Shown: piece after piece, positions 25,931-34,351 of the stretch | Position numbering within the stretch: position 1 is the stretch's first letter | Layout: each line of letters opens with the position of its first letter | Source: Tardiphaga sp. | GTDB lineage: Bacteria > Pseudomonadota > Alphaproteobacteria > Rhizobiales > Xanthobacteraceae | Reading direction: 5' to 3' | Length of the DNA stretch: 64,000 bases | NCBI GenBank assembly: GCA_030147505.1 | Contig: JASBVG010000003.1 | Location: forward strand, 105,578 to 169,577 | Position numbers and translations under genes: made by a program | Notes under the pieces: generated by a model | Database searches by the model: none | The model's input: only the letters and a program-made list of their open reading frames with translations | What the model was told of the DNA's origin: nothing

Positions 25931-26632
25931 ATGGATATCCCGCATTACGAAACGGCCCTGATCGTCGGCGCCGGCGAGGGCATCAGCGCATCGCTCGCGC
26001 GCCTGTTGTCGCAACAAGGCATTCGCGTCGCCCTCGCCGCGCGCAATACCGGCAAGCTCGACACGCTCTGCCGCGATACCGGCGCGAAAGCCTTCAGCTG
26101 CGACGCCACGCAAGCCGACGATGTGACGAAGCTGTTCAACGACGTCGAAGCGCAGATCGGGGCGCCTGACGTCGTCGTCTACAACGCCAGCCAGCGCGCC
26201 CGCGGTCCTTTCATCGAACTCGCGCCGGCCGATGTCGCCTCCGCCATTGCCGTCAGCGCCTTCGGCGGTTTCCTGGTCGCGCAACAGGCCTTGCAGCGCA
26301 TGCTGCCGAACAAACGCGGCGCCATCCTGTTCACCGGCGCTTCCGCCAGCATCAAGGGCTTTGCACAGTCGGCACCCTTCGCCATGGGCAAGTTCGCGCT
26401 GCGCGGCCTCGCACAATCGCTCGCCCGCGAATTCGCGCCGCAGGGAATCCATATCGCGCATTTCGTAATCGACGGCGGCATCCGCAGTTCGGTCCGCACC
26501 GAACCGGCGGACAAGCCAGACTCGCTGCTCGATCCCGATGCCATCGCGGCAAATTACTGGCATGTCCTGCAGCAACCGCGTACGGCTTGGAGCTCGGAAC
26601 TCGAAATCCGGCCATGGGTCGAAAAATTCTGA
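25931..26632 (+). CDS. Short-chain dehydrogenase/reductase-like protein with Phe at the catalytic Tyr position
   Basis: A 233-residue Rossmann-fold protein. The cofactor loop GAGEGIS at about 13-19 and the NAS motif (VVYNASQRARG) are present. In the active site S138 is followed twelve residues later by F150 and then K154 (FAMGK), where a classical SDR has YxxxK. It is therefore either non-classical in mechanism or has another role. I recall an SDR-like family with a conserved FAMGKF motif, so this is probably not a random mutation. It lies between the divergent acyl-CoA dehydrogenase and the enoyl-CoA hydratase, 21 nt before the latter, so probably in one unit with it. Confidence 0.8.
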   Translation: MDIPHYETALIVGAGEGISASLARLLSQQGIRVALAARNTGKLDTLCRDTGAKAFSCDATQADDVTKLFNDVEAQIGAPDVVVYNASQRARGPFIELAPADVASAIAVSAFGGFLVAQQALQRMLPNKRGAILFTGASASIKGFAQSAPFAMGKFALRGLAQSLAREFAPQGIHIAHFVIDGGIRSSVRTEPADKPDSLLDPDAIAANYWHVLQQPRTAWSSELEIRPWVEKF

Positions 26633-26653
26633 ACCGACAGCGGGAGGCGCAAG

Positions 26654-27487
26654 ATGAGCGATAGCGGCGTGACCATCGACACCGGCACCAACGAACTGCT
26701 CTGTGAAATCCGCGACCGTGTCGCCGTCATCACGCTCAATCGGCCGGAAGCCCGCAACTCGCTCTCCGATCATCTGACACCCGCACTGCGTACGATGATC
26801 CGTGTCTGCGGCGAGAACCCGGAGGTCGGCGCCCTGCTGATCACCGGCGCCGGCACGGCCTTCTGTTCCGGTGGCGACGTGAAGGGCATGGGTGCCCATC
26901 GCAAGCAGTCCACCCTCGACATGTCATTCGACGCGCGCGTGGCCGATCTGCAGGAGCGCCAGCGCCTGCTCACCGGCGCACTAGTGGCCGTGCGCAAGCC
27001 AACAATTGCAGCGCTGCCCGGACCCGCCGCTGGGGCCGGCCTCGCGATTGCCATGGCCTGCGACATCCGCATCGCCGCGCAATCCGCCTTCGTTTCCACC
27101 GGCTATCTGCGCGTCGGCCTCAGCGGCGATTATGGCATCGCATGGTTGCTGACGCGTCTCATCGGCACCGCGCGCGCCCGCGAATTGATGTTCACAGCAG
27201 AGAAAGTCGATGCGGAACGCGCCGAACGCATCGGCCTGTTCAACCGCGTGGTGCCGGATGCCGAACTGCGCGACACCGCTTTTGCCCTCGCGCGCGACAT
27301 GGCGCAGGGACCGACGCTGGCGCTGCGCTACATGAAGGACAATCTCGACGAAGCCCTCGCCTTCGACTTCGCCACAGCACGCGATCACGAGGCCGAGCGC
27401 CTGATCCGAGGCACCATGACCGCCGATCATCGGGAGGCCGTGCAGGCCTTCATCGAGAAGCGCAAGCCTAACTTCAAGGGAAGCTAG
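26654..27487 (+). CDS. Enoyl-CoA hydratase/isomerase family protein (crotonase fold)
   Basis: A 277-residue crotonase-superfamily member. The N-terminal core has VITLNRPEARNSLSD; the first oxyanion-hole segment is FCSGGDVKGMG and the second is GPAAGAGLAIAMACDIRIAA. The catalytic-loop region reads RVGLSGDYGIAWLLTRLIG, without the usual Glu pair of hydratases, so the exact reaction (hydratase, isomerase or other) is open. It follows the SDR-like gene and probably acts in the same acyl-CoA pathway as the neighbouring dehydrogenase. A good Shine-Dalgarno-like GGGAGG lies upstream. Confidence 0.87.
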   Translation: MSDSGVTIDTGTNELLCEIRDRVAVITLNRPEARNSLSDHLTPALRTMIRVCGENPEVGALLITGAGTAFCSGGDVKGMGAHRKQSTLDMSFDARVADLQERQRLLTGALVAVRKPTIAALPGPAAGAGLAIAMACDIRIAAQSAFVSTGYLRVGLSGDYGIAWLLTRLIGTARARELMFTAEKVDAERAERIGLFNRVVPDAELRDTAFALARDMAQGPTLALRYMKDNLDEALAFDFATARDHEAERLIRGTMTADHREAVQAFIEKRKPNFKGS

Positions 27488-27499
27488 GGTACGCTCTGC

Positions 27500-27602
27500 G
27501 TAGAATGGGTTGAGCGAAGCGATACCCATCACAACAAGCACCGACGCATGTGGTGATGGGTATCCCTCCGGCGCTGTCGCGCCTGCGCTCAACCCATCCT
27601 AC
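27500..27602. repeat. Intergenic inverted repeat of the ATGGGTTGAGCGAAGCGA type
   Basis: The left arm GTAGAATGGGTTGAGCGAAG followed by CGATACCCATCAC lies at 27500-27532. The right arm GTGATGGGTATCCCT...GCGCTCAACCCATCCTAC lies at 27552-27602. The arms are near reverse complements interrupted by a diverged middle. It lies between the convergent hydratase and LysR genes. Repeats of this style are familiar from Bradyrhizobium/Rhodopseudomonas intergenic regions (recollection, not checked here). Confidence 0.75.
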
Positions 27603-27611
27603 AGTCCTGAG

Positions 27612-28502
27612 CTATTTCGCAGCCTTCACAAAATCCACGAATGCCCGCAGCGCCGCCGAGAGTTGCCGACGGCTCGGATAGTACATGAAGAAGCCGGGAT
27701 AGGCCGGGCACCAATCGGCCAGCACGCGCACCAGCTTCTTCTTCGCGATCAGATCCTCGACCTGCTTCTCGAACACATAAGCGAGGCCCGCCCCATCCAG
27801 CGCTGCATCCACCATCAGGTCCTGATCGTTCAGCGTCAGCGGGCCAGCAACATCGATCTCCAATTCGATGCCGCCACGCTCGAACTCCCACCGATACAGC
27901 GCGCCGCCCCAGAAGCGGAAGCGGATGCATGGCAGGTTCTTCAGATCGTGCGGCGTCTGCGGCGACTTATTCTTCTTGAAGAATGCCGGCGAGGCGACGA
28001 CAGCCGAACGCTGCCGCGGACCGATCGGCACGGCGATCATGTCTGCCGCAATGGTCTCACCGAAACGAATGCCGGCATCGAAACCTGCGGACACCATATC
28101 GACCAGCCCGTCATTCACTGCGATCTCGACGCCGATCTCCGGATAGACCTGCTGGAAGCGCGTCACGATCGGCAACAGCACCAATTGCGCCGATTGCCGC
28201 GCCGCATTGAAGCGCAGCGTGCCGGCAGGCTTGCCGCGAAACGTGTTCAGATCTTCCAGCGCATCGTCGATATCCTGAAACGCCGGGCTGACGCGCGCGA
28301 ACAACCGCTCGCCCGCCTCCGTCAGCGCCACGCTGCGCGTGGTGCGATTGATCAGGCGCAGGTCGAGCCGTTCCTCGATATTGCGCAAGGCATGGCTGAG
28401 CGCCGAAGCCGTCACGCCAAGCTCCACCGCAGCACCGCGAAAACTGCGGTGCCGCGCGATGGCCAGAAACGTGGCCAGCTCCGCAGGCCCGATCCGGTTC
28501 AT
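27612..28502 (-). CDS. LysR family transcriptional regulator
   Basis: A 296-residue LTTR: N-terminal winged helix-turn-helix (ELATFLAIARHRSFRGAAVE, LGVTASALSHALRNIEERL, LINRTTRSVALTEAGERLF), then the periplasmic-binding-like effector domain (VEIAVNDGLVDMVSAGFDAG, IRFGETIAADMIAVPIGPR). It belongs to the subgroup with the effector signature FDAGIRFGE. It is divergent from the SDR gene at 28622, so it most likely regulates that gene from the shared 119-nt region. The inducer is unknown. Confidence 0.9.
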   Translation of the reverse strand: MNRIGPAELATFLAIARHRSFRGAAVELGVTASALSHALRNIEERLDLRLINRTTRSVALTEAGERLFARVSPAFQDIDDALEDLNTFRGKPAGTLRFNAARQSAQLVLLPIVTRFQQVYPEIGVEIAVNDGLVDMVSAGFDAGIRFGETIAADMIAVPIGPRQRSAVVASPAFFKKNKSPQTPHDLKNLPCIRFRFWGGALYRWEFERGGIELEIDVAGPLTLNDQDLMVDAALDGAGLAYVFEKQVEDLIAKKKLVRVLADWCPAYPGFFMYYPSRRQLSAALRAFVDFVKAAK

Positions 28503-28621
28503 TGATGAATTTTGCTCATTAACATATGGAATAAGTAGCGGATTATTTCATTTCTGGCGAGGCCCTAGTGTCCCTCCCATCAGCCTGGCGATGTCGCGGG
28601 GCCTTTGAAGGAGAGACGATC

Positions 28622-29461
28622 ATGCGTGTCTGGTTCATCACAGGAGCATCCCGTGGTTTCGGCGCCCTCATCGCCGCAGAAGCCCTCGCTCAAGGCGACG
28701 CCGTCGTGGCAACGGCGCGAGATCCCGCCGCCGTCACCGCCCGGCTGGGCCACCACGAACGCCTGCTCGCCACCCGTCTTGACGTTACCAAAGAGGAACA
28801 GGCGCATGAGGCCGCCGGCCTCGCGGTGAAGACCTTCGGCCGCATCGATGTGCTGGTGAACAATGCCGGCTACGGCCTGCTCGGCGCCGTGGAAGAAGCC
28901 AGCGCTGCGGAAGTCGAACGGCTTTATGCGACCAATGTGTTCGGCCTGCTCGCCGTCACCCGCGCCGTGCTACCGCATATGCGCCGACAGCGCGCGGGCC
29001 ACATCATCAACGTGTCGTCGGTCGGCGGCTATTCCGGTTATCCGGGCTGGGGTGTCTACGGCTCGACCAAATTCGCTGTCGAAGGCATCAGCGAAGCGCT
29101 CGGCGCCGAGGTCGCGCCGCTGGGCATTCATGTCACCGTGGTCGAACCCGGCTTCTTCCGCACCGATTTCCTCGACGATAACTCGCTGGTGCGCACCGGC
29201 CTTCAGATCGATGACTATCACGAGACCGTCGGCAAGACGCGCGCCCATGCAGCCGATGCCAATCACGCCCAGCCTGGCGATCCCAACAAGCTGGCCAGAG
29301 CCTTCATCCAGCTCGCCGCGGCGACGAAGCCGCCGACCCGCCTGCCCCTCGGCAGCGACACGGTGACCCGCATCGAGGCCAAGCACCTCCATGTGGAAAC
29401 CGAGCTCGCAGCATGGCGCGATCTCGCCACCTCGACGGATTTCGCGAAGGCATCCGAGTGA
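28622..29461 (+). CDS. Short-chain dehydrogenase/reductase (classical SDR)
   Basis: A 279-residue NAD(P)-dependent oxidoreductase. The cofactor motif TGASRGFG is at 7-14, NNAG at about 80-83, the catalytic S133, and Y146-x-x-x-K150 (YGSTK). The Arg in TGASRG suggests NADP preference. The ATG at 28622 is preceded by GGAGAG at about 28609; an upstream in-frame ATG at 28568 would add a non-SDR leader. It is divergent from a LysR regulator, its probable controller. It resembles the family annotated as oxidoreductases with QGDAVVATARDP-type N-termini; the substrate is unknown. Confidence 0.9.
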   Translation: MRVWFITGASRGFGALIAAEALAQGDAVVATARDPAAVTARLGHHERLLATRLDVTKEEQAHEAAGLAVKTFGRIDVLVNNAGYGLLGAVEEASAAEVERLYATNVFGLLAVTRAVLPHMRRQRAGHIINVSSVGGYSGYPGWGVYGSTKFAVEGISEALGAEVAPLGIHVTVVEPGFFRTDFLDDNSLVRTGLQIDDYHETVGKTRAHAADANHAQPGDPNKLARAFIQLAAATKPPTRLPLGSDTVTRIEAKHLHVETELAAWRDLATSTDFAKASE

Positions 29462-29464
29462 CGG

Positions 29465-30076
29465 CTACGCAGCATGCGCACTGGCGGCGATGGCCGCCAG
29501 TCGCCAGCTCGCACACGGAATATCGTCGGGCGCGAGTGCAGTCTTCTTTTCGAAACGAATCTGCTTCCAATCGCCCGGTGTTGGCACGAAGGCGAAACCC
29601 GCCTTCCGCGCCAGCGCCAGCATCGCATCGTTGGATCGCAAGGTGTCGCCGAACAGGCGGCCTGCTCCGAGCGCCGCCGCACGACATGCGAGATTGCCGA
29701 GCAGCGCCGCGCCGATGCCCCGCCCCTGCATCGTGTCATCCACAGACAGACCGATCTCGAGGTCGTTGCTCTCGTCGTCGATTGCATAGCGCGCCTCGCC
29801 GATGATCTTCTCGACGCCATCGCGCTTTGTCGTGGCGACCAGCGTGAAGCCATCGTCCTCGCCGACATGGGTAAAGCGATCGAGCTGACCGGCCGGCAGC
29901 TCGCTCGCCGCGCCCATGAGCCGGTTGTAGCGCGATCCCGACGACAGTCCGCGAAAGTAAGATTGCAATGCGTCAGCGTCAGCAAGATCGGCGAAGCGCA
30001 AGGTGATCACCTCGCCGTCGCGCGACAGCAGGACGTCGGAATATCGCCCGAGATCGTGAAGATCGATGTGTTGCAT
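29465..30076 (-). CDS. GNAT family N-acetyltransferase
   Basis: A 203-residue single GNAT-domain protein. The acetyl-CoA-binding motif A is seen as LEIGLSVDDTMQGRGIGAAL followed by LGNLACRAAALGAGRLFGDT, and the N-terminal half contains YFRGLSSGSRYNRLMG. The start at 30076 has GGGAGG five bases upstream. It ends 4 nt from the convergent SDR stop and follows the DUF1127 gene with a 27-nt gap, suggesting co-transcription with it. The substrate is unknown. Confidence 0.85.
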   Translation of the reverse strand: MQHIDLHDLGRYSDVLLSRDGEVITLRFADLADADALQSYFRGLSSGSRYNRLMGAASELPAGQLDRFTHVGEDDGFTLVATTKRDGVEKIIGEARYAIDDESNDLEIGLSVDDTMQGRGIGAALLGNLACRAAALGAGRLFGDTLRSNDAMLALARKAGFAFVPTPGDWKQIRFEKKTALAPDDIPCASWRLAAIAASAHAA

Positions 30077-30103
30077 GACATCCTCCCGCGCGGCTGACGG
30101 GCC

Positions 30104-30307
30104 TCAGGCCCGCCAGAACGGCTTGTCGGCTTCCGCCAGCATCTCCGACCAGCTGAGACCGAGATCGTGCAGATCGCGCTCGGTCCATTCCGCCAGTTCA
30201 CGGCGCTGCCGGTGGCGCTGCGACCACAGCCTGAGCGTATCGGCAATCCCGGACAGCCCCGTCGAAACATGATGATTTGTCATCGATTCATGAGTGCAAA
30301 TGGACAT
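30104..30307 (-). CDS. DUF1127 family small basic protein
   Basis: A 67-residue protein with the DUF1127 signature: WSQRHRQRRELAEWTERDLHDLGLSWSEML split over one helix pair, rich in Arg and Trp. Family members in alphaproteobacteria are small and often abundant; some have been linked to phosphate/carbon metabolism and RNA turnover. The ATG at 30307 has GGAGAG four bases upstream; a second ATG at 30283 would shorten the N-terminus by eight residues. It is divergent from a GcvA-like regulator and probably in one unit with the GNAT gene. Confidence 0.85.
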   Translation of the reverse strand: MSICTHESMTNHHVSTGLSGIADTLRLWSQRHRQRRELAEWTERDLHDLGLSWSEMLAEADKPFWRA

Positions 30308-30433
30308 TTTTCTCTCCTTCGGCCAAATCTACAGCAACATATATCGGCCCGAACGGCGGTTCCGACAAACGACATTGCGCATCGCAATTCATGAGATAAG
30401 CTCATGCATTGAACCGGCTGAGGGAGAGAAGCG

Positions 30434-31333
30434 ATGAGTCCCAGACTGCCGTCCCTAAATGGCCTGCGCGCCTTCGAGGCCGCAGCGCGGCATCTCAGCT
30501 TCACCCTTGCGGCGGATGAGCTGAACGTCACGCAGACTGCCATCAGCCATCAGATCAAGCGGCTCGAGGAAGAACTCGGTGTCAAACTCTTCATTCGCCA
30601 GAACCGCACTCTGGCACTCACCGAACAGGGCCGCGATTACCTGCCGGGTATACGCGCGGCATTTAACGACCTGCGATTGGCAACGGACCGCCTGCTGCAT
30701 CGCGACCGCGATCATGTCCTGACGGTCAGCACGCTCGCGTCCTTCGCCTCGAAATGGCTGCTGCCGCGGCTCTCCGCGTTCCAGCACGCGCATCCGCATA
30801 TCGACGTGCGCATCACGACCTCGACAGCATTAGTGGATTTCAAGAGCGGAGACGTCGACGCCGCGATCCGCTACGGCCGCGGGCAATGGCCTGGCGTGCG
30901 GGCGGACTGGCTGACGGCGGACCACCTGTTTCCGGTGTGCAGTCCAAAATTGCTGATGGGCGATCGCCCCCTGCGCAGACCCGAAGATCTCGCGCGCTAC
31001 ACGTTGCTGCACACCAATGCCAGCCACGACGACGACTGGCGCCTCTGGCTAACCGCCGCGGGATTGCCGCTCACGATTTCGAAGCAACCCGCCCTCGGCT
31101 TCGACCTGGTCTTCATGACCCTGCAAGCCGCCATCGACGGCCTCGGCGTCGCGGTCGGCCGCACCACCTATGTGGAAGGCGATCTCGCCTCCGGCCGCCT
31201 CGTGATGCCATTCGATATCCGGCTACCGGCCGATGCCGGGTTCTATCTAGTCTCACCGGAGGCGAGCGCGGACACCCCCAATCTCAACGCCTTCCGGCAG
31301 TGGTTGCTGACTCAGGCTCCGCTTAAAGCCTGA
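30434..31333 (+). CDS. LysR family regulator, GcvA-like
   Basis: A 299-residue LTTR with the GcvA-subgroup N-terminus (LPSLNGLRAFEAAARHLSFT, AADELNVTQTAISHQIKRLE) and effector domain (LTVSTLASFASKWLLPRL, DAAIRYGRGQWPGVRADWL). GcvA regulates glycine cleavage genes in enterics, but this subgroup is large and the local target is not shown. It is divergent from the DUF1127/GNAT pair and 112 nt upstream of an MFS transporter, either of which could be regulated. Confidence 0.9.
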   Translation: MSPRLPSLNGLRAFEAAARHLSFTLAADELNVTQTAISHQIKRLEEELGVKLFIRQNRTLALTEQGRDYLPGIRAAFNDLRLATDRLLHRDRDHVLTVSTLASFASKWLLPRLSAFQHAHPHIDVRITTSTALVDFKSGDVDAAIRYGRGQWPGVRADWLTADHLFPVCSPKLLMGDRPLRRPEDLARYTLLHTNASHDDDWRLWLTAAGLPLTISKQPALGFDLVFMTLQAAIDGLGVAVGRTTYVEGDLASGRLVMPFDIRLPADAGFYLVSPEASADTPNLNAFRQWLLTQAPLKA

Positions 31334-31445
31334 TCCTTTTCGGCTTGGCCCATCCCTGCAGACTGTGGCATATTGACGCATATAGGTAGCGAAAGCTGCC
31401 CGGCCGCGCATCTCGCCGGTCGCAATGAGGCCGGGAGAACGCCAC

Positions 31446-32771
31446 ATGGACGTCACAAGAAATACTGCGCCGGGCGCGGTTTCGACGCCTCAAATCAAGT
31501 CACGCCTTGCGGCAATCTTGCGGGCAACCAGTGGCAATTTCCTGGAGCAATTCGACTTCTTCCTGTTCGGCTTCTACGCCACCGCCATCGCCAAGGCGTT
31601 CTTTCCATCCGAGAACGAGACGGCCTCGCTGCTGAACACCTTCGGCGTGTTTTGGCTCGGCGCCCTGATGCGCCCTGTCGGGGCCATCGTACTTGGCGCC
31701 TATATCGACCAGATCGGTCGCCGGAAGGGGCTGATCGTCACCCTCGCGATCATGGCCGCGGGCACCGTGACCATCGCACTCTGCCCGACCTATGCGACTA
31801 TTGGCGTCGCAGCGCCGATCATCGTACTGATCGGACGGCTGTTGCAGGGCTTCTCAGCCGGCGTCGAGCTCGGCGGCGTGTCCATCTATCTCGCGGAGAT
31901 TTCGACGCCCGGCAATCGCGGTTTCTACACCTCGTTCCAGTCGGCCAGCCAGCAAGTGGCCATCTTTGTCGCGGCAGTGATCGGCTTCGTGCTTAGCGAG
32001 GTGATGCCGAAGGACGTCGTCGATGCCTGGGGCTGGCGGATTCCGTTCTTCATCGGCTGCATCATCATCCCGTTCCTGTTTTTCCTGCGCCGGACGCTGG
32101 AGGAAACGCCGGAATTCCTGAAGATGAAGAAGCATCCGACGGCCCGCGAGGTGTTTGCCTCCGCTGCCGCCAATTGGCGCATCGTGTTGCTCGGCATGAT
32201 GCTGGCGACCATGACCACGGTGACGTTCTATTTCGTCACGGTCTACACACCGACTTTCGGCAAGAACGTGCTCAAGCTCTCCACGCAAGACGCTCTCATC
32301 GTGACCTGCCTGATCGCGGTCACCAACTTCATCTGGAATCCCGTTGGCGGCGCCGTATCGGACCGCATCGGCCGCAAGCCGGTTCTGCTCACCATCACCT
32401 GCCTTGCCTTCCTCACCGCCTACCCCGCGCTGAGCTGGCTGGTGAGTGCGCCGACATTCGGCAAGATGCTCGCCGTCGAGATGCTGTTCTCGTTCTATTT
32501 CGGCGTCTATAGCGGCACGATGCTCGGTGCGCTGGTGGAAATCGTGCCGCCGCATGTGCGAACAACCTGTTTCTCGCTCGCCTTTGCGCTGGCCGCTGGC
32601 CTGCTCGGCACCTTCACGCCATTCGCTTCCACATGGCTGATCGAGCACACGGGCAACCGCGCCTCTCCCGGCTTCTGGCTAATGGCCGCCGCCGCGAGCG
32701 GGGCCATTGCTGCGCTTGCGATCTATCGGAATCGCGGTGAGGCAACCGCGCAAAAGCCTATTCCCGCGTGA
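31446..32771 (+). CDS. MFS transporter, metabolite:H+ symporter type (citrate/tricarballylate-like)
   Basis: A 441-residue inner-membrane transporter with about 12 membrane helices. The MHS-family signature is seen: [20 protein letters not shown] at the N-terminus, the loop motif [17 protein letters not shown] between helices 2 and 3, [20 protein letters not shown] in helices 4-5, and the second-half counterpart [11 protein letters not shown]. These features match CitA/TcuC-like transporters of tricarboxylates. ATG 31446 is preceded by GGGAGA; the longer frame from 31425 is less likely. A stem-loop follows at 32808-32835. Confidence 0.85.
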   Translation: MDVTRNTAPGAVSTPQIKSRLAAILRATSGNFLEQFDFFLFGFYATAIAKAFFPSENETASLLNTFGVFWLGALMRPVGAIVLGAYIDQIGRRKGLIVTLAIMAAGTVTIALCPTYATIGVAAPIIVLIGRLLQGFSAGVELGGVSIYLAEISTPGNRGFYTSFQSASQQVAIFVAAVIGFVLSEVMPKDVVDAWGWRIPFFIGCIIIPFLFFLRRTLEETPEFLKMKKHPTAREVFASAAANWRIVLLGMMLATMTTVTFYFVTVYTPTFGKNVLKLSTQDALIVTCLIAVTNFIWNPVGGAVSDRIGRKPVLLTITCLAFLTAYPALSWLVSAPTFGKMLAVEMLFSFYFGVYSGTMLGALVEIVPPHVRTTCFSLAFALAAGLLGTFTPFASTWLIEHTGNRASPGFWLMAAAASGAIAALAIYRNRGEATAQKPIPA

Positions 32772-32807
32772 GCCACGCCGAAGTGAACGCATCGAAGGAT
32801 TGACGGG

Positions 32808-32835
32808 AACGCCGATGTGCTAAGACATCGGCGTT
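32808..32835 (+). terminator. Perfect stem-loop between the MFS gene and the MBL gene
   Basis: AACGCCGATGT (32808-32818) and ACATCGGCGTT (32825-32835) are exact reverse complements with a 6-nt loop. A short T run follows (CGACTTTCT). It lies 36 nt after the MFS stop and ends 19 nt before the ATG of the next gene, so it may terminate the MFS transcript or influence translation of the downstream gene. Confidence 0.65.
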
Positions 32836-32854
32836 CGACTTTCTGGAGTGCCTC

Positions 32855-33796
32855 ATGCGCAGTCTCGCGATCCTTCTTGCCGGCTCACTTCTCGCCTTTA
32901 CTGCACAGGCATACGCGCAACAGACGCCACAAGCGCCGCCGACGCCTGATTTCTCCAAGGTCGAAATCAAGACCACCGATCTCGGCGACGGCGTCTACAT
33001 GCTGGAGGGCATGGGCGGAAACATGACGCTCGCCACCGCCAAATCCGGCGCCATCCTAGTCGATAGCCAGTTCGCGCCGCTGCACGAGAAGATCAAGGCC
33101 GCCATCGCCAAGCTTACGCACCAGCCCGTGAAATACGTCGTCAACACGCATTTCCATGGCGACCACACTGGCGGCAATGAGGCCTTCGCCAAGGACGGCG
33201 CAACCATCGTAGCGAATATCAAGGTGCGCACCCGCCTCGCCAAGGGCACAGCGAATTTCCTGACTGGTGGTCAAAACCCACCCGCTCCGAAGGCAGCACT
33301 ACCCACCCGTACTTATCCGAACCGGCTATCGCTCAGCCTGCGCGGCCGCATTGCGGACCTGCATCACATCAAGAACGCGCATACCGACGGTGACACATAT
33401 GTCTACTTCAAGAGCGCCAATGTGCTGGCAACCGGCGACACCTTCACCAATGGGCGTTATCCGAATATCGACGTGCTCAATGGCGGCAACATCAAGGGTA
33501 TGATCGCCGCGGCCGACATTTACCTCAAGATGGCCAACGACAAGACCAAGATCGTCCCTGGCCACGGCCCGCTCGGCGACAAGGCCGCGCTCACCGCCTA
33601 TCGCGACATGCTGGTCACGGCACGCGACCGCATGGCGAAACTGGTCAAGGAAGGCAAGAGCGAAGACGAGGTGCAGGCAGCAAAGCCGTTCGCCGATCTC
33701 GATGCGAAATGGGCACCGAACGAGACCGCAGCCAAGAACTTCGTCCGCGCCGTCTACAGTTCGCTGGCGACGAAGAAAGCGGGAGTGAAGTCGTGA
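32855..33796 (+). CDS. Secreted metallo-beta-lactamase-fold hydrolase
   Basis: A 313-residue periplasmic protein with a signal peptide (MRSLAILLAGSLLAFTAQAYA, cleavage near residue 21). The MBL metal-binding motif H99-F-H101-G-D103-H104 is intact; further ligands are likely in NAHTDGDTYV, VLATGDTFTNG and VPGHGPLG. This is a binuclear Zn-type hydrolase of the class often called MBL fold or beta-lactamase-like; the substrate is not known and it need not act on beta-lactams. The stop overlaps the GTG of the next gene (GTGA). Confidence 0.88.
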   Translation: MRSLAILLAGSLLAFTAQAYAQQTPQAPPTPDFSKVEIKTTDLGDGVYMLEGMGGNMTLATAKSGAILVDSQFAPLHEKIKAAIAKLTHQPVKYVVNTHFHGDHTGGNEAFAKDGATIVANIKVRTRLAKGTANFLTGGQNPPAPKAALPTRTYPNRLSLSLRGRIADLHHIKNAHTDGDTYVYFKSANVLATGDTFTNGRYPNIDVLNGGNIKGMIAAADIYLKMANDKTKIVPGHGPLGDKAALTAYRDMLVTARDRMAKLVKEGKSEDEVQAAKPFADLDAKWAPNETAAKNFVRAVYSSLATKKAGVKS

Positions 33797-34281
33797 AGGA
33801 TCTGCTGCCGCTCGCCGAGAAAGTCGGGATCGAACTCATCGCACGCAAGCAGACAATCGGTGTCGCCGAGTCGTCGACAGGTGGATTGATCTCGGCTGCG
33901 CTGCTCGCCGTGCCTGGGGCCTCCGCCTATTTCATCGGCGGCGGCGTGATCTATACCCGCGATGCACGGCGGGCGCTGATGGACATTCCCGACGATGCGT
34001 TTCGGGTGCCGGGCATGCGCTCGTCCTCAGAGCCCTATGCGCAACTGCTTGCGTCGCAGATCCGCGAGCGGCTGGGCTGCGACTGGGGATTGTCGGAGAC
34101 AGGTGCCACGGGGCCATCAGGCAACCGCTATGGCGATGCCGCCGGACATAGCTGCATCGCCGTGGCCGGGCCGGCCAATGAAGTCATGACGCTGGAAACA
34201 GGCAGCAACGACCGACAGGGTAATATGCAGATGTTTGCGCAGACGGCGTTGATGTTTTTGTTGAAGAGTTTGAAGAACTAA
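33793..34281 (+). CDS. CinA C-terminal-like nicotinamide-nucleotide amidohydrolase (PncC family)
   Basis: A 162-residue stand-alone CinA domain. Motifs: GVAESSTGGLISAALLAVPG, YFIGGGVIYT and GLSETGATGPSGNRYGDAAG. Family members deamidate NMN to nicotinic acid mononucleotide in pyridine-nucleotide recycling. The sequence deviates somewhat from canonical PncC, so activity is inferred. The GTG start overlaps the MBL stop as GTGA, indicating coupling; the longer frame from 33709 is out-of-frame MBL sequence. Confidence 0.8.
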   Translation: MKDLLPLAEKVGIELIARKQTIGVAESSTGGLISAALLAVPGASAYFIGGGVIYTRDARRALMDIPDDAFRVPGMRSSSEPYAQLLASQIRERLGCDWGLSETGATGPSGNRYGDAAGHSCIAVAGPANEVMTLETGSNDRQGNMQMFAQTALMFLLKSLKN

Positions 34282-34307
34282 TTCGTCGTCACAGCGACGC
34301 TCGGATT

Positions 34308-34330
34308 ACCTCTCCCCGGTGGGGAGAGGT
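34308..34330. terminator. Perfect hairpin ACCTCTCCCC-GGT-GGGGAGAGGT
   Basis: The arms at 34308-34317 and 34321-34330 are exact reverse complements around a 3-nt loop. The element sits between the convergent pncC-like gene (stop 34281) and the ABC ATPase gene (stop 34352). No T-tract follows on either strand, so it is either a bidirectional terminator-like structure or a CTCTCCCC-type intergenic repeat. Confidence 0.6.
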
Positions 34331-34351
34331 GAAGTAGAACGTCGCTGCAAA

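Noticed and set aside
32855..33796. Antibiotic-resistance beta-lactamase
   Set aside because: The protein has the MBL fold and metal motif, but that fold covers many hydrolases and nothing in the sequence or context points to beta-lactam hydrolysis.
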